A stretch of 64,000 nt of DNA. Source: Pukyongia sp963768085. GTDB taxonomy: Bacteria; Bacteroidota; Bacteroidia; Flavobacteriales; Flavobacteriaceae. Each line of letters begins with the position of its first letter. The stretch's first letter is position 1. The notes below the pieces were generated by a model that ran no database searches, was not told where the DNA came from, and worked only from the letters and a program-made list of their open reading frames with translations. The position numbers and the translations under genes were made by a program. The stretch is from positions 620,001 to 684,000 of the forward strand of contig CAVYGO010000003.1 of NCBI GenBank assembly GCA_963768085.1. Direction: 5' to 3'. Positions 1-8,973 of the stretch are shown here, piece by piece.

Positions 1-377
1 CCGTAAATTTCCGAAGTCGAAGCGATAAGAATCCGGGCTTCTTTTTGTTTTGCCAGTCCTAAAAGGTTATGAGTGCCCAGGGAGCCCACCTTTAAAGTCT
101 GAATTGGAATTTTTAAATAATCGATTGGGCTCGCAGGCGAAGCAAAATGCATGATGTAATCCAATCTGCCCGGTACATGCACGAATTTGGTCACGTCATG
201 GTGATAAAATTCAAAATCCGGGAGTTTGAACAGGTGTTCAATATTCTTCAGATCACCGGTGATCAGGTTATCCATACCCACCACATAATATCCTTCATCG
301 ATAAACTTATCACATAGATGAGAGCCTAAGAATCCGGCAGCTCCGGTTATTAAAACTCTTTTCTTTCCGTTATCCAT
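1..377 (-). CDS. UDP-glucuronate decarboxylase (UDP-xylose synthase), N-terminal part
   Basis: This is an extended-SDR NAD-dependent enzyme that should convert UDP-glucuronate to UDP-xylose in the cytoplasm. Only about 125 N-terminal residues lie in the window; the C-terminus is beyond the left edge, so the YxxxK motif cannot be checked. What is visible is the Rossmann motif TGAAGFLGSHL near residues 10-20, the dinucleotide-binding acidic residue in MDNL, and the segment HFASPASPIDY, which is characteristic of UXS-type decarboxylases rather than 4-epimerases. The ATG is at 377, four bases before the stop of ugd, which makes its substrate, so the two enzymes form a pathway pair. RmlB-like or UDP-glucose epimerase activity is less likely given the ASPASP segment. 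Confidence 0.85.
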   Translation of the reverse strand, partial: MDNGKKRVLITGAAGFLGSHLCDKFIDEGYYVVGMDNLITGDLKNIEHLFKLPDFEFYHHDVTKFVHVPGRLDYIMHFASPASPIDYLKIPIQTLKVGSLGTHNLLGLAKQKEARILIASTSEIY

Positions 378-381
378 AGTT

Positions 382-1692
382 TTAGTTTGATGCAGTTCTC
401 CCAATAGAAATATATTTAAAGCCTTCTTTGGCCATGTCCTCCACCTGGTAGATATTTCGCCCGTCGAAAACAACAGGGTTCCTTAACAGTGTCTTTAATT
501 TAGTGAAACTTGGGGACCTGAAAATGCTCCATTCGGTGCATATCACAAGAGCGTCCGCGTTTTCAATTGCGTCGTACATGCCATCGGCATACGTTAATTT
601 GTCTCCAAATTGCTTTTCAATATTCGGCATGGCTTCCGGATCAAAGACGGTAAGCTTAGCGCCTTGCGAAAGCAGTTCATTCATGATACTAATGGATGGT
701 GCTTCACGTACATCATCGGTTTCCGGTTTAAACGCCAAACCCCAGATTGCGATATTCTTTCCTTTCAGATCGTGGTTAAAATGTTCGTTTATCTTAGGGA
801 TCAAAATTCGTTTCTGGATCTGGTTTAATTCAACCACCGAATCAAGAATCTTGAAATCATAATCTACCAGACTTCCGGCATGCAGCAGTGCTTTGACATC
901 TTTCGGAAAACAGGACCCTCCATAACCAATTCCGGGGAAGAGGAACCGCTTTCCAATTCTGGAATCTGTTCCCATACCCACACGAACTTTATCTACATCG
1001 GCTCCCACTTTTTCACAATAATTAGCGATCTCGTTCATAAAAGTGATCTTGGTCGCTAAAAACGAATTTGCCGCGTATTTGGTAAGTTCTGCCGACTTTT
1101 CGTCCATGATAATTATTGGATTCCCGGATCTCACGAACGGGTTATACAATTTCTTCATTAATTGGGTTGCCCGCTCACTGCTTGATCCAATAACAATTCG
1201 TTCAGGTTTAAGAAAGTCATCCACTGCGAAACCTTCCCTTAGGAATTCCGGGTTGGACACCACATCGAATTCCGATTTAGCATTTTCTGAAATAACAGCA
1301 TGAACCTTTTCGGCCGTGCCTACGGGTACTGTGCTCTTATCGACAATCACCTTATACGTAGTTATCTTCCTGCCTATTTCTTCAGAAACATTAAGTACAT
1401 AGGACAAATCTGCCGATCCGTCCTCATCTTCAGGAGTAGGCAATGCCAGGAAAACAATGTCCCCGTGTTCGAGTCCATCATCGAGCGACGTAGTAAACTG
1501 AAGCCGGCCGGCTTTGATATTCCTTTCAAAAAGAACGTCCAGATGAGGTTCGTATATAGGAACGGTCCCCTGCCTCATTTTCTCGACCTTTTCCGAATCA
1601 ATATCTACACAGATCACGTCATTCCCAGTCTCTGCCAGACAGGTGCCGGTTACCAATCCTACATATCCTGTTCCTATTACTGCTATTTTCAT
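382..1692 (-). CDS. ugd: UDP-glucose 6-dehydrogenase
   Basis: Cytoplasmic enzyme that oxidises UDP-glucose twice with NAD+ to UDP-glucuronate. The 436 residues fit the family. The N-terminal NAD-binding motif GTGYVGLVTG is at residues 7-16, the segment STVPVGT at 120-126 is conserved, and the catalytic cysteine is C261 in GYGGSCFPKD. The UDP-binding C-terminal domain follows (FDGRNIY near the end). The ATG at 1692 gives a canonical MKIAVIGTGYVG start. It lies directly upstream of the UDP-xylose synthase at the window edge and downstream of an O-antigen polymerase-like gene, so its product probably feeds the surface polysaccharide. Confidence 0.96.
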   Translation of the reverse strand: MKIAVIGTGYVGLVTGTCLAETGNDVICVDIDSEKVEKMRQGTVPIYEPHLDVLFERNIKAGRLQFTTSLDDGLEHGDIVFLALPTPEDEDGSADLSYVLNVSEEIGRKITTYKVIVDKSTVPVGTAEKVHAVISENAKSEFDVVSNPEFLREGFAVDDFLKPERIVIGSSSERATQLMKKLYNPFVRSGNPIIIMDEKSAELTKYAANSFLATKITFMNEIANYCEKVGADVDKVRVGMGTDSRIGKRFLFPGIGYGGSCFPKDVKALLHAGSLVDYDFKILDSVVELNQIQKRILIPKINEHFNHDLKGKNIAIWGLAFKPETDDVREAPSISIMNELLSQGAKLTVFDPEAMPNIEKQFGDKLTYADGMYDAIENADALVICTEWSIFRSPSFTKLKTLLRNPVVFDGRNIYQVEDMAKEGFKYISIGRTASN

Positions 1693-1766
1693 ATAGTTTT
1701 AATCTGTTTCTTTATCACTACTATTCTCGGTTTTTCACGACGGCAAAAATACAATTTGCCTTTATT

Positions 1767-2990
1767 TTAATCCTCTTTTATTGCATTGTTTTGACTCAGA
1801 AAATTGCTGGACAGAAGGACGATAAGGATAAACCCGACATAATAAGCGCCAATCTGGCGGTGGAATACATTTTCAACCAGTAAATAACTAACCAGAGTGA
1901 CCAGCATTGCCATAGGGAAATAATGCTTCCTGATACTTACAAATGCCGAGATCAGAAATACTGCGAAGAGAATTAAGGCAATAAGGCCATAATTCAGGTA
2001 CAGATCGATAAACTGATTATGTGAATTGTACCCCATATTTACATACTTATTGCGCTTCCAGTTCTCATCAATTGTATTTTCATAACAATCTATCAGCGAT
2101 TCTTTTGTCTCGATAAAACCAAGGCCCTCCAGGATAATTCCTTGCGCTTTTGCCACCTGCAAGCCGCATTTCCAGACGGTAGTTCTCAATTCCCAGGTTA
2201 CCGTATTCTCCAAAAACGACCTTTCAGTTCGATCCTCAATCGCGAGGTCTGAGTGTTCCCTGTTTAAATTTTGAATTGAGAAAAATAAGAGCGCCACACA
2301 GGCCAGGGCAATGACTATTGCTGTTATTCTCACTGAATTCCGCTTACTATACAACAATCGGAGCACAAACAGAGCACCCAGTACAATAATTGCGATCTTG
2401 GAAACCATGAGAAAAACAAACAGAATATTTATAATTATATTAATAAGATGATACTGATTGTTCGGGTGAAATCTCCTGGAAATAGACTGGTAAGAGATCA
2501 GCACACTAAGAATGCTTAGCATCCCCAGATACAACCTGTCTATAAGCAATGCTTCTATAACCTCCCTGGAATAGCCCAATGCTATATCTTCAGAAATATT
2601 TATAATAATGATGATCTTTATGATGGAGAACAAGATGGCGGCAAGAGAAGAAAAAATAATGGCCATGCTTATCTTCCGCTGACTCTGAACAGGAATATAG
2701 AGAACGGCGAGACCAAGCGCCAAACCTATTTTATTTATAGTGACGAAATCTTCACTGATCCTGTTGAATATAACCGCGTTCAGGGCAATGTATACTAAGA
2801 ATAAAAAAAACGCGATGGCTGGAATCTTCCGAACTTTGCTCAGATCACTTTTGGCTACTACAAAAGGGAAGATAACCACCAATGCAGCCATCAGGATATT
2901 GGGCAAAACCCGCACATAATTATCGAATGGTATCGTTAAAAACAGCAGCAGGTAGATGTACGGATAAATTGCTCTTAATAAGACTTTCAT
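1767..2990 (-). CDS. O-antigen polymerase/ligase-like membrane protein (first of three)
   Basis: A 407-residue integral membrane protein of the O-antigen ligase/Wzy type. The sequence shows about ten hydrophobic segments from the N-terminus (residues 5-25 and 28-45) to the C-terminus, broken by a large hydrophilic loop around residues 225-300. That loop contains the GLGFIETKE and NSHNQFIDLYLNYGLI segments; the H-x-Q/N-x-hydrophobic pattern is typical of WaaL/Wzy periplasmic loops. It should act in the inner membrane, either polymerising undecaprenyl-linked repeats or ligating glycan to an acceptor; sequence alone does not decide which. Two further proteins of this type are encoded at 7732 and 10023. 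The ATG at 2990 is the only good start before the first membrane helix. Confidence 0.85.
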   Translation of the reverse strand: MKVLLRAIYPYIYLLLFLTIPFDNYVRVLPNILMAALVVIFPFVVAKSDLSKVRKIPAIAFFLFLVYIALNAVIFNRISEDFVTINKIGLALGLAVLYIPVQSQRKISMAIIFSSLAAILFSIIKIIIIINISEDIALGYSREVIEALLIDRLYLGMLSILSVLISYQSISRRFHPNNQYHLINIIINILFVFLMVSKIAIIVLGALFVLRLLYSKRNSVRITAIVIALACVALLFFSIQNLNREHSDLAIEDRTERSFLENTVTWELRTTVWKCGLQVAKAQGIILEGLGFIETKESLIDCYENTIDENWKRNKYVNMGYNSHNQFIDLYLNYGLIALILFAVFLISAFVSIRKHYFPMAMLVTLVSYLLVENVFHRQIGAYYVGFILIVLLSSNFLSQNNAIKED

Positions 2991-3071
2991 TACAAATTTT
3001 ACAGATGACCAGATCCGGATAATTCATTGAAAACTTCAGTGGATAATCAATTCGTGTTGATTGCACTAATG

Positions 3072-3079
3072 CAAAGGTA
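3072..3079 (-). promoter_or_regulatory. Candidate -7 box for the 1767-2990 gene
   Basis: On the minus strand this reads TACCTTTG, matching the Bacteroidetes -7 consensus TAnnTTTG. It would start a transcript about 75 bases before the ATG at 2990. I see no clear -33 TTG at the expected 17-23 base distance, so the call is tentative. Confidence 0.35.
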
Positions 3080-3237
3080 TCTCTTTTAATATTAATGACG
3101 CACGGCGGGGAATAGGGTTGCTTCCATTTCACATGAGTTTATAAAGAGAAAACACAAAGAGAATTCAGTTTGCGTATTATAGGATTTTTAGTTTACTGAA
3201 AGCCGGGGTGGTTCAGGCAATTTTGATTTCGGTTTTG

Positions 3238-3245
3238 TATATTTG
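3238..3245 (+). promoter_or_regulatory. Candidate -7 box for the plus-strand epimerase/GT2 island
   Basis: TATATTTG fits TAnnTTTG and lies 53 bases before the ATG at 3299. The nearest upstream TTG, at 3223-3225, is only 12 bases away, which is shorter than the usual spacing. This weakens the call. Confidence 0.35.
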
Positions 3246-3298
3246 GCTCCGCTTAATTTTGTTTGTTATATCTAACAAGATTAGTGTAATATACGCTT

Positions 3299-4360
3299 AT
3301 GAAAATTCTAGTAACCGGAGGTGCCGGGTTCGTTGGATCAACCTTATGCATCAATCTAAAGAAAAAGTATCCGAATTATTCTATTATCGCTTTCGATAAT
3401 TTAAAGCGGCGAGGCGGCGAGTTAAACCTGGTCGATTTTAAGAAATACGGCATACAGTTTATTCATGGAGATATCCGAAATACTGAGGATTTTGATGATG
3501 TAGGGCCCGTGGACCTTTTACTTGAGGGATCTGCCGAACCTTCGGTGATGGCAGGGCTGGATTCCAACCCGTATTACGTGATCAATAATAACCTAATCGG
3601 TTCGGTAAATTGCTTTAATTATTGCTTAAAACACAAAGCGAAGATCATCTTTCTTTCTACGAGTCGCGTGTACCCGATCGATAAGATAGAGAATGCGAAC
3701 TTTATCGAGGAAGCAACTCGTTTTTCTTTCAGCGACACACAACAAGAAACTGGAATATCGGCAAATGGCATCTCTGAAGAGCTCAGCTTATTCGGTCCGA
3801 GATCCTTTTATGGAACCACCAAACTCGCTTCGGAGCTCTTAATACAGGAATACATTGAGTTTTACGGATTGCAGGCGGCTATAACCCGATTTGGTGTGAT
3901 CGCGGGTCCGCGACAAATGGGAAAAACAGACCAGGGGGTAGTGACGCTCTGGATGGCGAAGCATTATTGGAAGCAGCCACTAAAATATATTGGCTATGGT
4001 GGTCTGGGTAAGCAGGTAAGGGATATGCTGCATATCGAAGACCTGATACGCCTGGTAGATATGCAAATCCATGAGATGGAAAAGTTCAGTGGGAAGATTT
4101 ACAATGCCGGTGGCGGACTGGATGTTTCAGCTTCCTTACTTGAAATGACCCATATTTGTGAAAAGATCACGGGTAATACCATTCAAATAGGTAAAGTAGA
4201 AGAAACAAGGCCGGCCGACCTACGTGCTTTTATCTCAGATAACACAAAAATAGAATCCGAAACAGGATGGAAACCTCAGCACAGTGTGGAAGATATTTTC
4301 ACGGATATTTTTCACTGGATCAAAAATAACGAGAAGCAACTCGAAAGTATTTTAAAATAA
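3299..4360 (+). CDS. NAD-dependent epimerase/dehydratase, CDP-paratose 2-epimerase-like
   Basis: A 353-residue extended SDR likely to epimerise or dehydrate a nucleotide sugar. The N-terminal motif GGAGFVGS is at residues 7-14, the serine motif STSRVY at 120-125, and the catalytic YGTTK pair is Y171 and K175. The segment EGSAEPSVMAG (76-86) corresponds to the AAQPSHD signature of CDP-paratose/tyvelose epimerases, and the next gene carries that signature itself. No CDP-hexose pathway genes (rfbF, rfbG, rfbH types) are present in the window, so the substrate is unknown. It is the first gene of a plus-strand trio inside a minus-strand locus, 16 bases ahead of the second epimerase-like gene. Confidence 0.8.
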   Translation: MKILVTGGAGFVGSTLCINLKKKYPNYSIIAFDNLKRRGGELNLVDFKKYGIQFIHGDIRNTEDFDDVGPVDLLLEGSAEPSVMAGLDSNPYYVINNNLIGSVNCFNYCLKHKAKIIFLSTSRVYPIDKIENANFIEEATRFSFSDTQQETGISANGISEELSLFGPRSFYGTTKLASELLIQEYIEFYGLQAAITRFGVIAGPRQMGKTDQGVVTLWMAKHYWKQPLKYIGYGGLGKQVRDMLHIEDLIRLVDMQIHEMEKFSGKIYNAGGGLDVSASLLEMTHICEKITGNTIQIGKVEETRPADLRAFISDNTKIESETGWKPQHSVEDIFTDIFHWIKNNEKQLESILK

Positions 4361-4376
4361 ACCTCAGAAAGATAGT

Positions 4377-5447
4377 ATGGAAACTATTTGTTTAATTACG
4401 GGTTCTTCGGGACTCATCGGAAGTGAATCTGTAGATTTCTTCAAGGATAAATTCGATAAGATCATTGGGATCGATAATGATATGCGGGCTTATTTCTTTG
4501 GAAAGGAAGCATCCACCGAGTGGAATGCAAATAAATTAAGTCGGACCATCGATAATTTCGAACATCACGCCATTGACATACGAAATGTTGAACCCCTCGA
4601 TGAATTGTTCAGCCGCTATGGAGATGCTATCAAACTCATAGTTCACGCTGCGGCTCAACCCAGTCATGATTGGGCTGCCAAGGAGCCTTTTACAGATTTT
4701 ACCGTCAATGCTAACGGGACACTGAACCTGCTCGAGATGACTAGAAAACACTGTCCGAAAGCGACCTTTATATTCACGTCAACCAATAAGGTTTACGGCG
4801 ATACCCCCAACTTCCTACCACTTGTTGAGTTGGAGAAACGATGGGAAATCGATGAGAGTCATCCCTATTACAAGGAAGGTATTGACGAGAATATGAGTAT
4901 CGACCAGACCAAGCACTCGTTGTTTGGAGCTTCGAAGGTTGCCGCCGATATACTTGTTCAGGAATATGGCAAATATTTCGAAATGAATACCGGTATTTTC
5001 CGTGGTGGATGTCTTACAGGCCCCAATCATTCAGGAACCCAGTTACACGGATTCTTGTCCTATTTAATGAAATGTGCCATTACAGGAGATAAATACACCA
5101 TCTTCGGATATGAGGGAAAACAGGTTCGGGATAATATTCACAGTTGGGATCTTGTGAATATGTTCTGGCATTTCCATCAGAACCCCAGGCAGGGAGAAGT
5201 CTATAACGCGGGAGGCGGGAGATATTCCAATTGTTCCATGGCCGAGGCTATCGAAATGTGTGAAGCTATAACAGGCAAAAAGATGAACTACGAATACTCA
5301 GAAACCAACAGGATTGGAGATCATATTTGGTGGATCAGTGATGTGTCTAAATTCAAAAAGCACTACCCGGCCTGGGATCATAACTACAATATTCACGATA
5401 TTCTGAATCAGATACACACGGCATTTACAGAAAGAGCCGAAGCATGA
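4377..5447 (+). CDS. NAD-dependent epimerase, CDP-paratose 2-epimerase family, Phe in place of the catalytic Tyr
   Basis: A 356-residue extended SDR. The cofactor motif GSSGLIGS is at residues 9-16, the family signature AAQPSHD at 92-98, and STNKVYG at 135-141. At the YxxxK position the sequence reads LFGASK, so residue 183 is Phe while K187 is kept. I believe some CDP-tyvelose-epimerase relatives naturally carry this Phe, but it may mean altered chemistry or dependence on the neighbouring paralogue, which keeps Tyr. Its stop overlaps the start of the GT2 gene by 4 bases (ATGA), indicating translational coupling. The ATG at 4377 follows the previous stop by 16 bases. Confidence 0.8.
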   Translation: METICLITGSSGLIGSESVDFFKDKFDKIIGIDNDMRAYFFGKEASTEWNANKLSRTIDNFEHHAIDIRNVEPLDELFSRYGDAIKLIVHAAAQPSHDWAAKEPFTDFTVNANGTLNLLEMTRKHCPKATFIFTSTNKVYGDTPNFLPLVELEKRWEIDESHPYYKEGIDENMSIDQTKHSLFGASKVAADILVQEYGKYFEMNTGIFRGGCLTGPNHSGTQLHGFLSYLMKCAITGDKYTIFGYEGKQVRDNIHSWDLVNMFWHFHQNPRQGEVYNAGGGRYSNCSMAEAIEMCEAITGKKMNYEYSETNRIGDHIWWISDVSKFKKHYPAWDHNYNIHDILNQIHTAFTERAEA

Positions 5448-6181
5448 AATTAAGCGTAGTAATACCGGCCTATAACGAATCGGAATCCATAGCGCAAACT
5501 ATTAGTGAAATTGCCGAGGAACTTCAAAAGGAAAATATCGATCATGAGCTCTTCATTGTTAACGATAATTCCAAAGATAATACGCTTGAAGTCCTGGAAT
5601 CATTAAAACCGAAGTACCCTTCCCTCTACTTCGAGACCAATGAAGGGCCTAATGGATTTGGTTATGCGGTGCGTTATGGACTGGAACGATTCAACGGAGA
5701 TTGCGTAGCTGTGATGATGGCCGATATGTCTGATTCTCCAACGGATCTGGTAACTTTTTATCGCACTATGGTGGCGGGTAATTACGACTGTGTTTTTGGA
5801 AGCCGCTTTATGAAAGGTGGTAAACTGGTGGACTATCCTTTTGTAAAGAAAGTGGTGAACCGAACGGCAAACTGGATCATTCGTGTCTTTATGGGGATAA
5901 AATACAACGACACCACCAATGCCTTCAAGATGTATAAAAAGGAAACCATCAATGGTATAAAACCATTTCTGGCTCCTCACTTCAATCTTACCATCGAATT
6001 ACCACTAAAGGCGATCATTCGTGGTTATTCCTATACAGTGGTGCCGAATTCCTGGACCAACCGGCAATACGGAGAATCTAAACTCAAACTCCGTGAGATG
6101 GGAAGCAGGTATTTCTTTATACTGCTTTATTGCTTCATTGAAAAGTTCTTTTCAAAAGGAGACTTTAAGAAAAAGTGGTAG
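5444..6181 (+). CDS. Glycosyltransferase family 2, polyprenyl-phosphate sugar synthase-like
   Basis: A 245-residue GT-A fold enzyme resembling dolichol-phosphate mannose synthase. VVIPAYNE at residues 5-12, the nucleotide-binding acidic segment VNDNSKD (39-45), the metal-binding-type motif ADMSD at 93-97 and FGSRF (118-122) are all visible. No membrane helices are evident at the C-terminus, so it is a soluble or peripheral DPM1-like form rather than an ArnC/GtrB form. It probably transfers a sugar from a nucleotide donor to undecaprenyl phosphate. The activated sugar could then be used by the GT39-like enzyme encoded convergently just downstream, one base away. That pairing is inferred from family roles and position. 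Confidence 0.85.
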   Translation: MKLSVVIPAYNESESIAQTISEIAEELQKENIDHELFIVNDNSKDNTLEVLESLKPKYPSLYFETNEGPNGFGYAVRYGLERFNGDCVAVMMADMSDSPTDLVTFYRTMVAGNYDCVFGSRFMKGGKLVDYPFVKKVVNRTANWIIRVFMGIKYNDTTNAFKMYKKETINGIKPFLAPHFNLTIELPLKAIIRGYSYTVVPNSWTNRQYGESKLKLREMGSRYFFILLYCFIEKFFSKGDFKKKW

Positions 6182-6182
6182 G

Positions 6183-7649
6183 CTAAAGGGAGTCCAGGGT
6201 TTTCTCAATTCTTTTATACTGAATCAACTTTGTGCATTCAATATTGTGCATATTACGAAATACCCTGGAGTATATCTCTTCGTAGCCTTCAACAACGGGT
6301 ATACTGTCCTTATACTCAGGCACAAAGGCTCTTAGGTTTGTAACGACATAATAATACTCCGGCGGATCATTTTTAAGTAACATATTTTTGAATGGCTCGA
6401 AATATTTTCGTGTTTTTCTCAGGTTATTCAAGCGGAGATAATGATTCCAGTACCGTCGGTCTCGCGACAGATAAAAAACATAGGCGTCCGGGTCCATTTC
6501 CTGAAGTTGTTCTGCGGTTTCACGGTAGGTTGTAGTATGAGAGAAGTAAGGGTTGCTGTTCAAAAAGAGCAACAGCAGGCTGTACCCGCAAATAAAAGCA
6601 AATATTCCATTACGTAATTTTTTGCCTTCGATCTTACTGAGAAAGAATGCAAGTAAAAGTACCACGGGCACCACTAATGGAACAAAATATCGATTTACCA
6701 TCATCGATGTCTCGAAATTAGACCTGATATAAGGAATAAAGAAATAGACCAGCAGCCATATCATCAATACGGCTACACCAAATCTTCCATCTTTAAAGAA
6801 TGACTCCGCCCTTTCATTTTTGTAGAACCTTCGAACGATAAGATAGATCAACGTAATAGCAATAAGAACCAGGGATGTAGCCGAAAGCAGATAATCATTA
6901 AAGAAAATCTGGAGATAATCGTATATAACACCTGGTGTAGCGGGATCGCGCCAGCTGCTAAAAGGTTTATCGGCCCGCTTCAGAATGAATTGTACCCAAT
7001 ACAGGAACAGAACATTGGGTAAGGCAAAGGTTAGTACATAATACCATAATTTTTTCCTGAACCTCTTCCAGTTCACAAAAAAGAAAAACGAAACAAACTG
7101 CGATGCCACTACAAATAAAGCGAAATAGTGTGTGTAAAGCATTGCCGTTGTGGCAAGCACATAATAAATGGCATTCTTTCGCTCATAGTCGTGTTTGATA
7201 AGCTTTACAAAATACAGGAAGGAGAAGTTGGCAAACACAGAAAGCTGCGCATATGATCTCGCCTCCTGGCTGTATCTGATTAAAAATGAATTAAGAATGA
7301 GCAGTCCGAAAGCGTATAGCGCTACTTTTTTACTGAATAGTTCCTTGGCGAGCAAATACCCCGCATAAACACCCCATACTCCCAGGAACACATTAATCAA
7401 TCGAATGGTGATATCATTATGAACGAAGATTTTTCCCCAAAGATTGGTAAGTATGGTGTGAAGAGGAGGGTGAACATCCCCTTTCATAATATTAATAATA
7501 TCGTTAACCGATAAACTTGGGTGCGAGGTAACAGCCGTTAACAATTCATCGTTCCAAAGACCTTCATAATTCAGATTGAAAACCCGAAGGATGAAGGCGA
7601 CTAAAAGTCCAAAGTAAATGATGTAAATTGTTTTGATGTTGGATAGCAT
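6183..7649 (-). CDS. GT39-like integral membrane glycosyltransferase
   Basis: A polytopic GT-C protein of 488 residues that would use a polyprenyl-phosphate sugar on the periplasmic side of the inner membrane. After the first helix comes LWNDELLT, the acidic loop typical of the ArnT/PMT group. A second conserved acidic/His segment follows (MKGDVHPPLHTIL), then eight or more hydrophobic helices and a soluble C-terminal tail. I place the start at the ATG at 7649; a 15-codon extension would need a TTG at 7694. Its stop is one base from the stop of the convergent GT2 gene, with no terminator hairpin visible between them. Confidence 0.8.
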   Translation of the reverse strand: MLSNIKTIYIIYFGLLVAFILRVFNLNYEGLWNDELLTAVTSHPSLSVNDIINIMKGDVHPPLHTILTNLWGKIFVHNDITIRLINVFLGVWGVYAGYLLAKELFSKKVALYAFGLLILNSFLIRYSQEARSYAQLSVFANFSFLYFVKLIKHDYERKNAIYYVLATTAMLYTHYFALFVVASQFVSFFFFVNWKRFRKKLWYYVLTFALPNVLFLYWVQFILKRADKPFSSWRDPATPGVIYDYLQIFFNDYLLSATSLVLIAITLIYLIVRRFYKNERAESFFKDGRFGVAVLMIWLLVYFFIPYIRSNFETSMMVNRYFVPLVVPVVLLLAFFLSKIEGKKLRNGIFAFICGYSLLLLFLNSNPYFSHTTTYRETAEQLQEMDPDAYVFYLSRDRRYWNHYLRLNNLRKTRKYFEPFKNMLLKNDPPEYYYVVTNLRAFVPEYKDSIPVVEGYEEIYSRVFRNMHNIECTKLIQYKRIEKTLDSL

Positions 7650-7731
7650 ATGGTAAAGTCGTTCAGTTGGTTTGTTTCTCGAAAATACGTACAATTATAA
7701 GTAAAAATAACTTTTACTGTGATTTATATCT

Positions 7732-8973
7732 CTACGGTGGATCTGCTTCATTCATTTTTATTTTAGCCGAAATAGCGGATGATTTAAACAGCAAGCAGAA
7801 CAGTACCAGAAAATGATAAAGTCCCCGCTGTCTCCAGATATACGTCTCTGTAAGGAAGACAACAAGCATAACGAGAAACAAGCTTAAGAACAGTATGTCT
7901 TTCGTCCTGATGTACTCCCTGAAAACAGCTCCCAATAAGATGAGCAGAAAAATAAAGCCAAATATGCCTAATTCCGCAAAAGCCTGAATGTACTGGTTGT
8001 GGAAATTATAATCGTAGTACCCCTGCCATAAATTGTAGTGTTTTTGTTTCTCGATAATTTTATCTTTCGAATTGTTGATTCCATATCCGGTAAGGAAGGC
8101 ATCATCTTCCTGCATCATTTCCACAAAGATTCGTGCCTGGAACAAACGTATCGTGGTCCCGGTCCAGTCGTAGACCTTATTAAATCGTTCACCTTCCATC
8201 ACCTCCTTGATGTCTGAAACCGCAATCTCCCTCTCAAAGCGCTCGCGCACCGGGTTTGAGGTTGTCATCAGTAAAATCATCCCCAGGATCAACACGGGTA
8301 ACAGCATAAGAATTCTGGATCGCCTGAATGTCCTCACTATTCCAAAAGCTGCAATAAGAGCGGTGATCACTATTATTATTTTCGATGAAAGCAGAATGAG
8401 AAATACAGCATGAATTGCCAGGAGGATCATCGTAAATACCGATTTTCGCTGTATTAGTAACAGGAATAAACCACTTAGTGACACGAGCACAGAAAGGTAT
8501 ATCGCATTTAAATCAAAAGGTGATACCAGGGCATGATAGAAAAACCGGGATATATGGGCTCCGCTCAAATATTCAACAAAGGCAGTCCCCATGAAATAAA
8601 GGGCGAATAACGATAGCCCCGTTGAAAAAGCAAGGAAAATGCTGTTTCGTGATCTTAAGGAGATCTCAGGCATTAAGACAAATGAAAGTGGAATTAGCAC
8701 CAATGCCAGCTGTCTTTCGAGACCTCGAAGGGAATTGTGAATATTGCCGGACCAAATCAATGAAAGTGCCATAAGTCCGAAAAACAAAACAGGGATGAAA
8801 TAGACTTTTCTGATAGTGACCTTATGCAGCCGGGCGGATAGTAAAGAAGTAGCAAGAAGCACGATTAGAATGCCCGTGCTGAATCCATATGGCAAAGGTA
8901 TGGATATCAGTAATGCTGCTATCAGCACTATATAGGTGTGTTGAGAGCTTACTATCTTATTTAAACGCTGCAT
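7732..8973 (-). CDS. O-antigen polymerase/ligase-like membrane protein (second of three)
   Basis: A 413-residue inner-membrane protein with about ten to eleven hydrophobic helices and one large periplasmic loop (roughly residues 235-330). The loop contains TGYGINNSKDK and NFHNQYIQAFAELGIFG; the H-N-Q-Y pattern before a G-hydrophobic helix is the usual Wzy_C/WaaL signature. It may polymerise repeats or attach the finished glycan to lipid A core or another acceptor. The 3' end of the upstream GT gene overlaps its start region by 17 bases, which suggests co-transcription. The ATG at 8973 precedes MQRLNKIVSS. Confidence 0.85.
   Translation of the reverse strand: MQRLNKIVSSQHTYIVLIAALLISIPLPYGFSTGILIVLLATSLLSARLHKVTIRKVYFIPVLFFGLMALSLIWSGNIHNSLRGLERQLALVLIPLSFVLMPEISLRSRNSIFLAFSTGLSLFALYFMGTAFVEYLSGAHISRFFYHALVSPFDLNAIYLSVLVSLSGLFLLLIQRKSVFTMILLAIHAVFLILLSSKIIIVITALIAAFGIVRTFRRSRILMLLPVLILGMILLMTTSNPVRERFEREIAVSDIKEVMEGERFNKVYDWTGTTIRLFQARIFVEMMQEDDAFLTGYGINNSKDKIIEKQKHYNLWQGYYDYNFHNQYIQAFAELGIFGFIFLLILLGAVFREYIRTKDILFLSLFLVMLVVFLTETYIWRQRGLYHFLVLFCLLFKSSAISAKIKMNEADPP

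Larger units (their letters stand above)
2991..3298. other. Intergenic region between divergent genes
   Basis: A gene-free stretch of 308 bases separates the minus-strand polymerase-like gene from the plus-strand epimerase island. It contains a TAnnTTTG-type box on each strand, annotated separately. I see no RNA gene, repeat or transposon end. Confidence 0.6.

Noticed and set aside
2920..3132. 70-codon minus-strand frame between the two divergent genes
   Set aside because: It overlaps the start of the polymerase-like gene and its own promoter box, and its composition looks non-coding.
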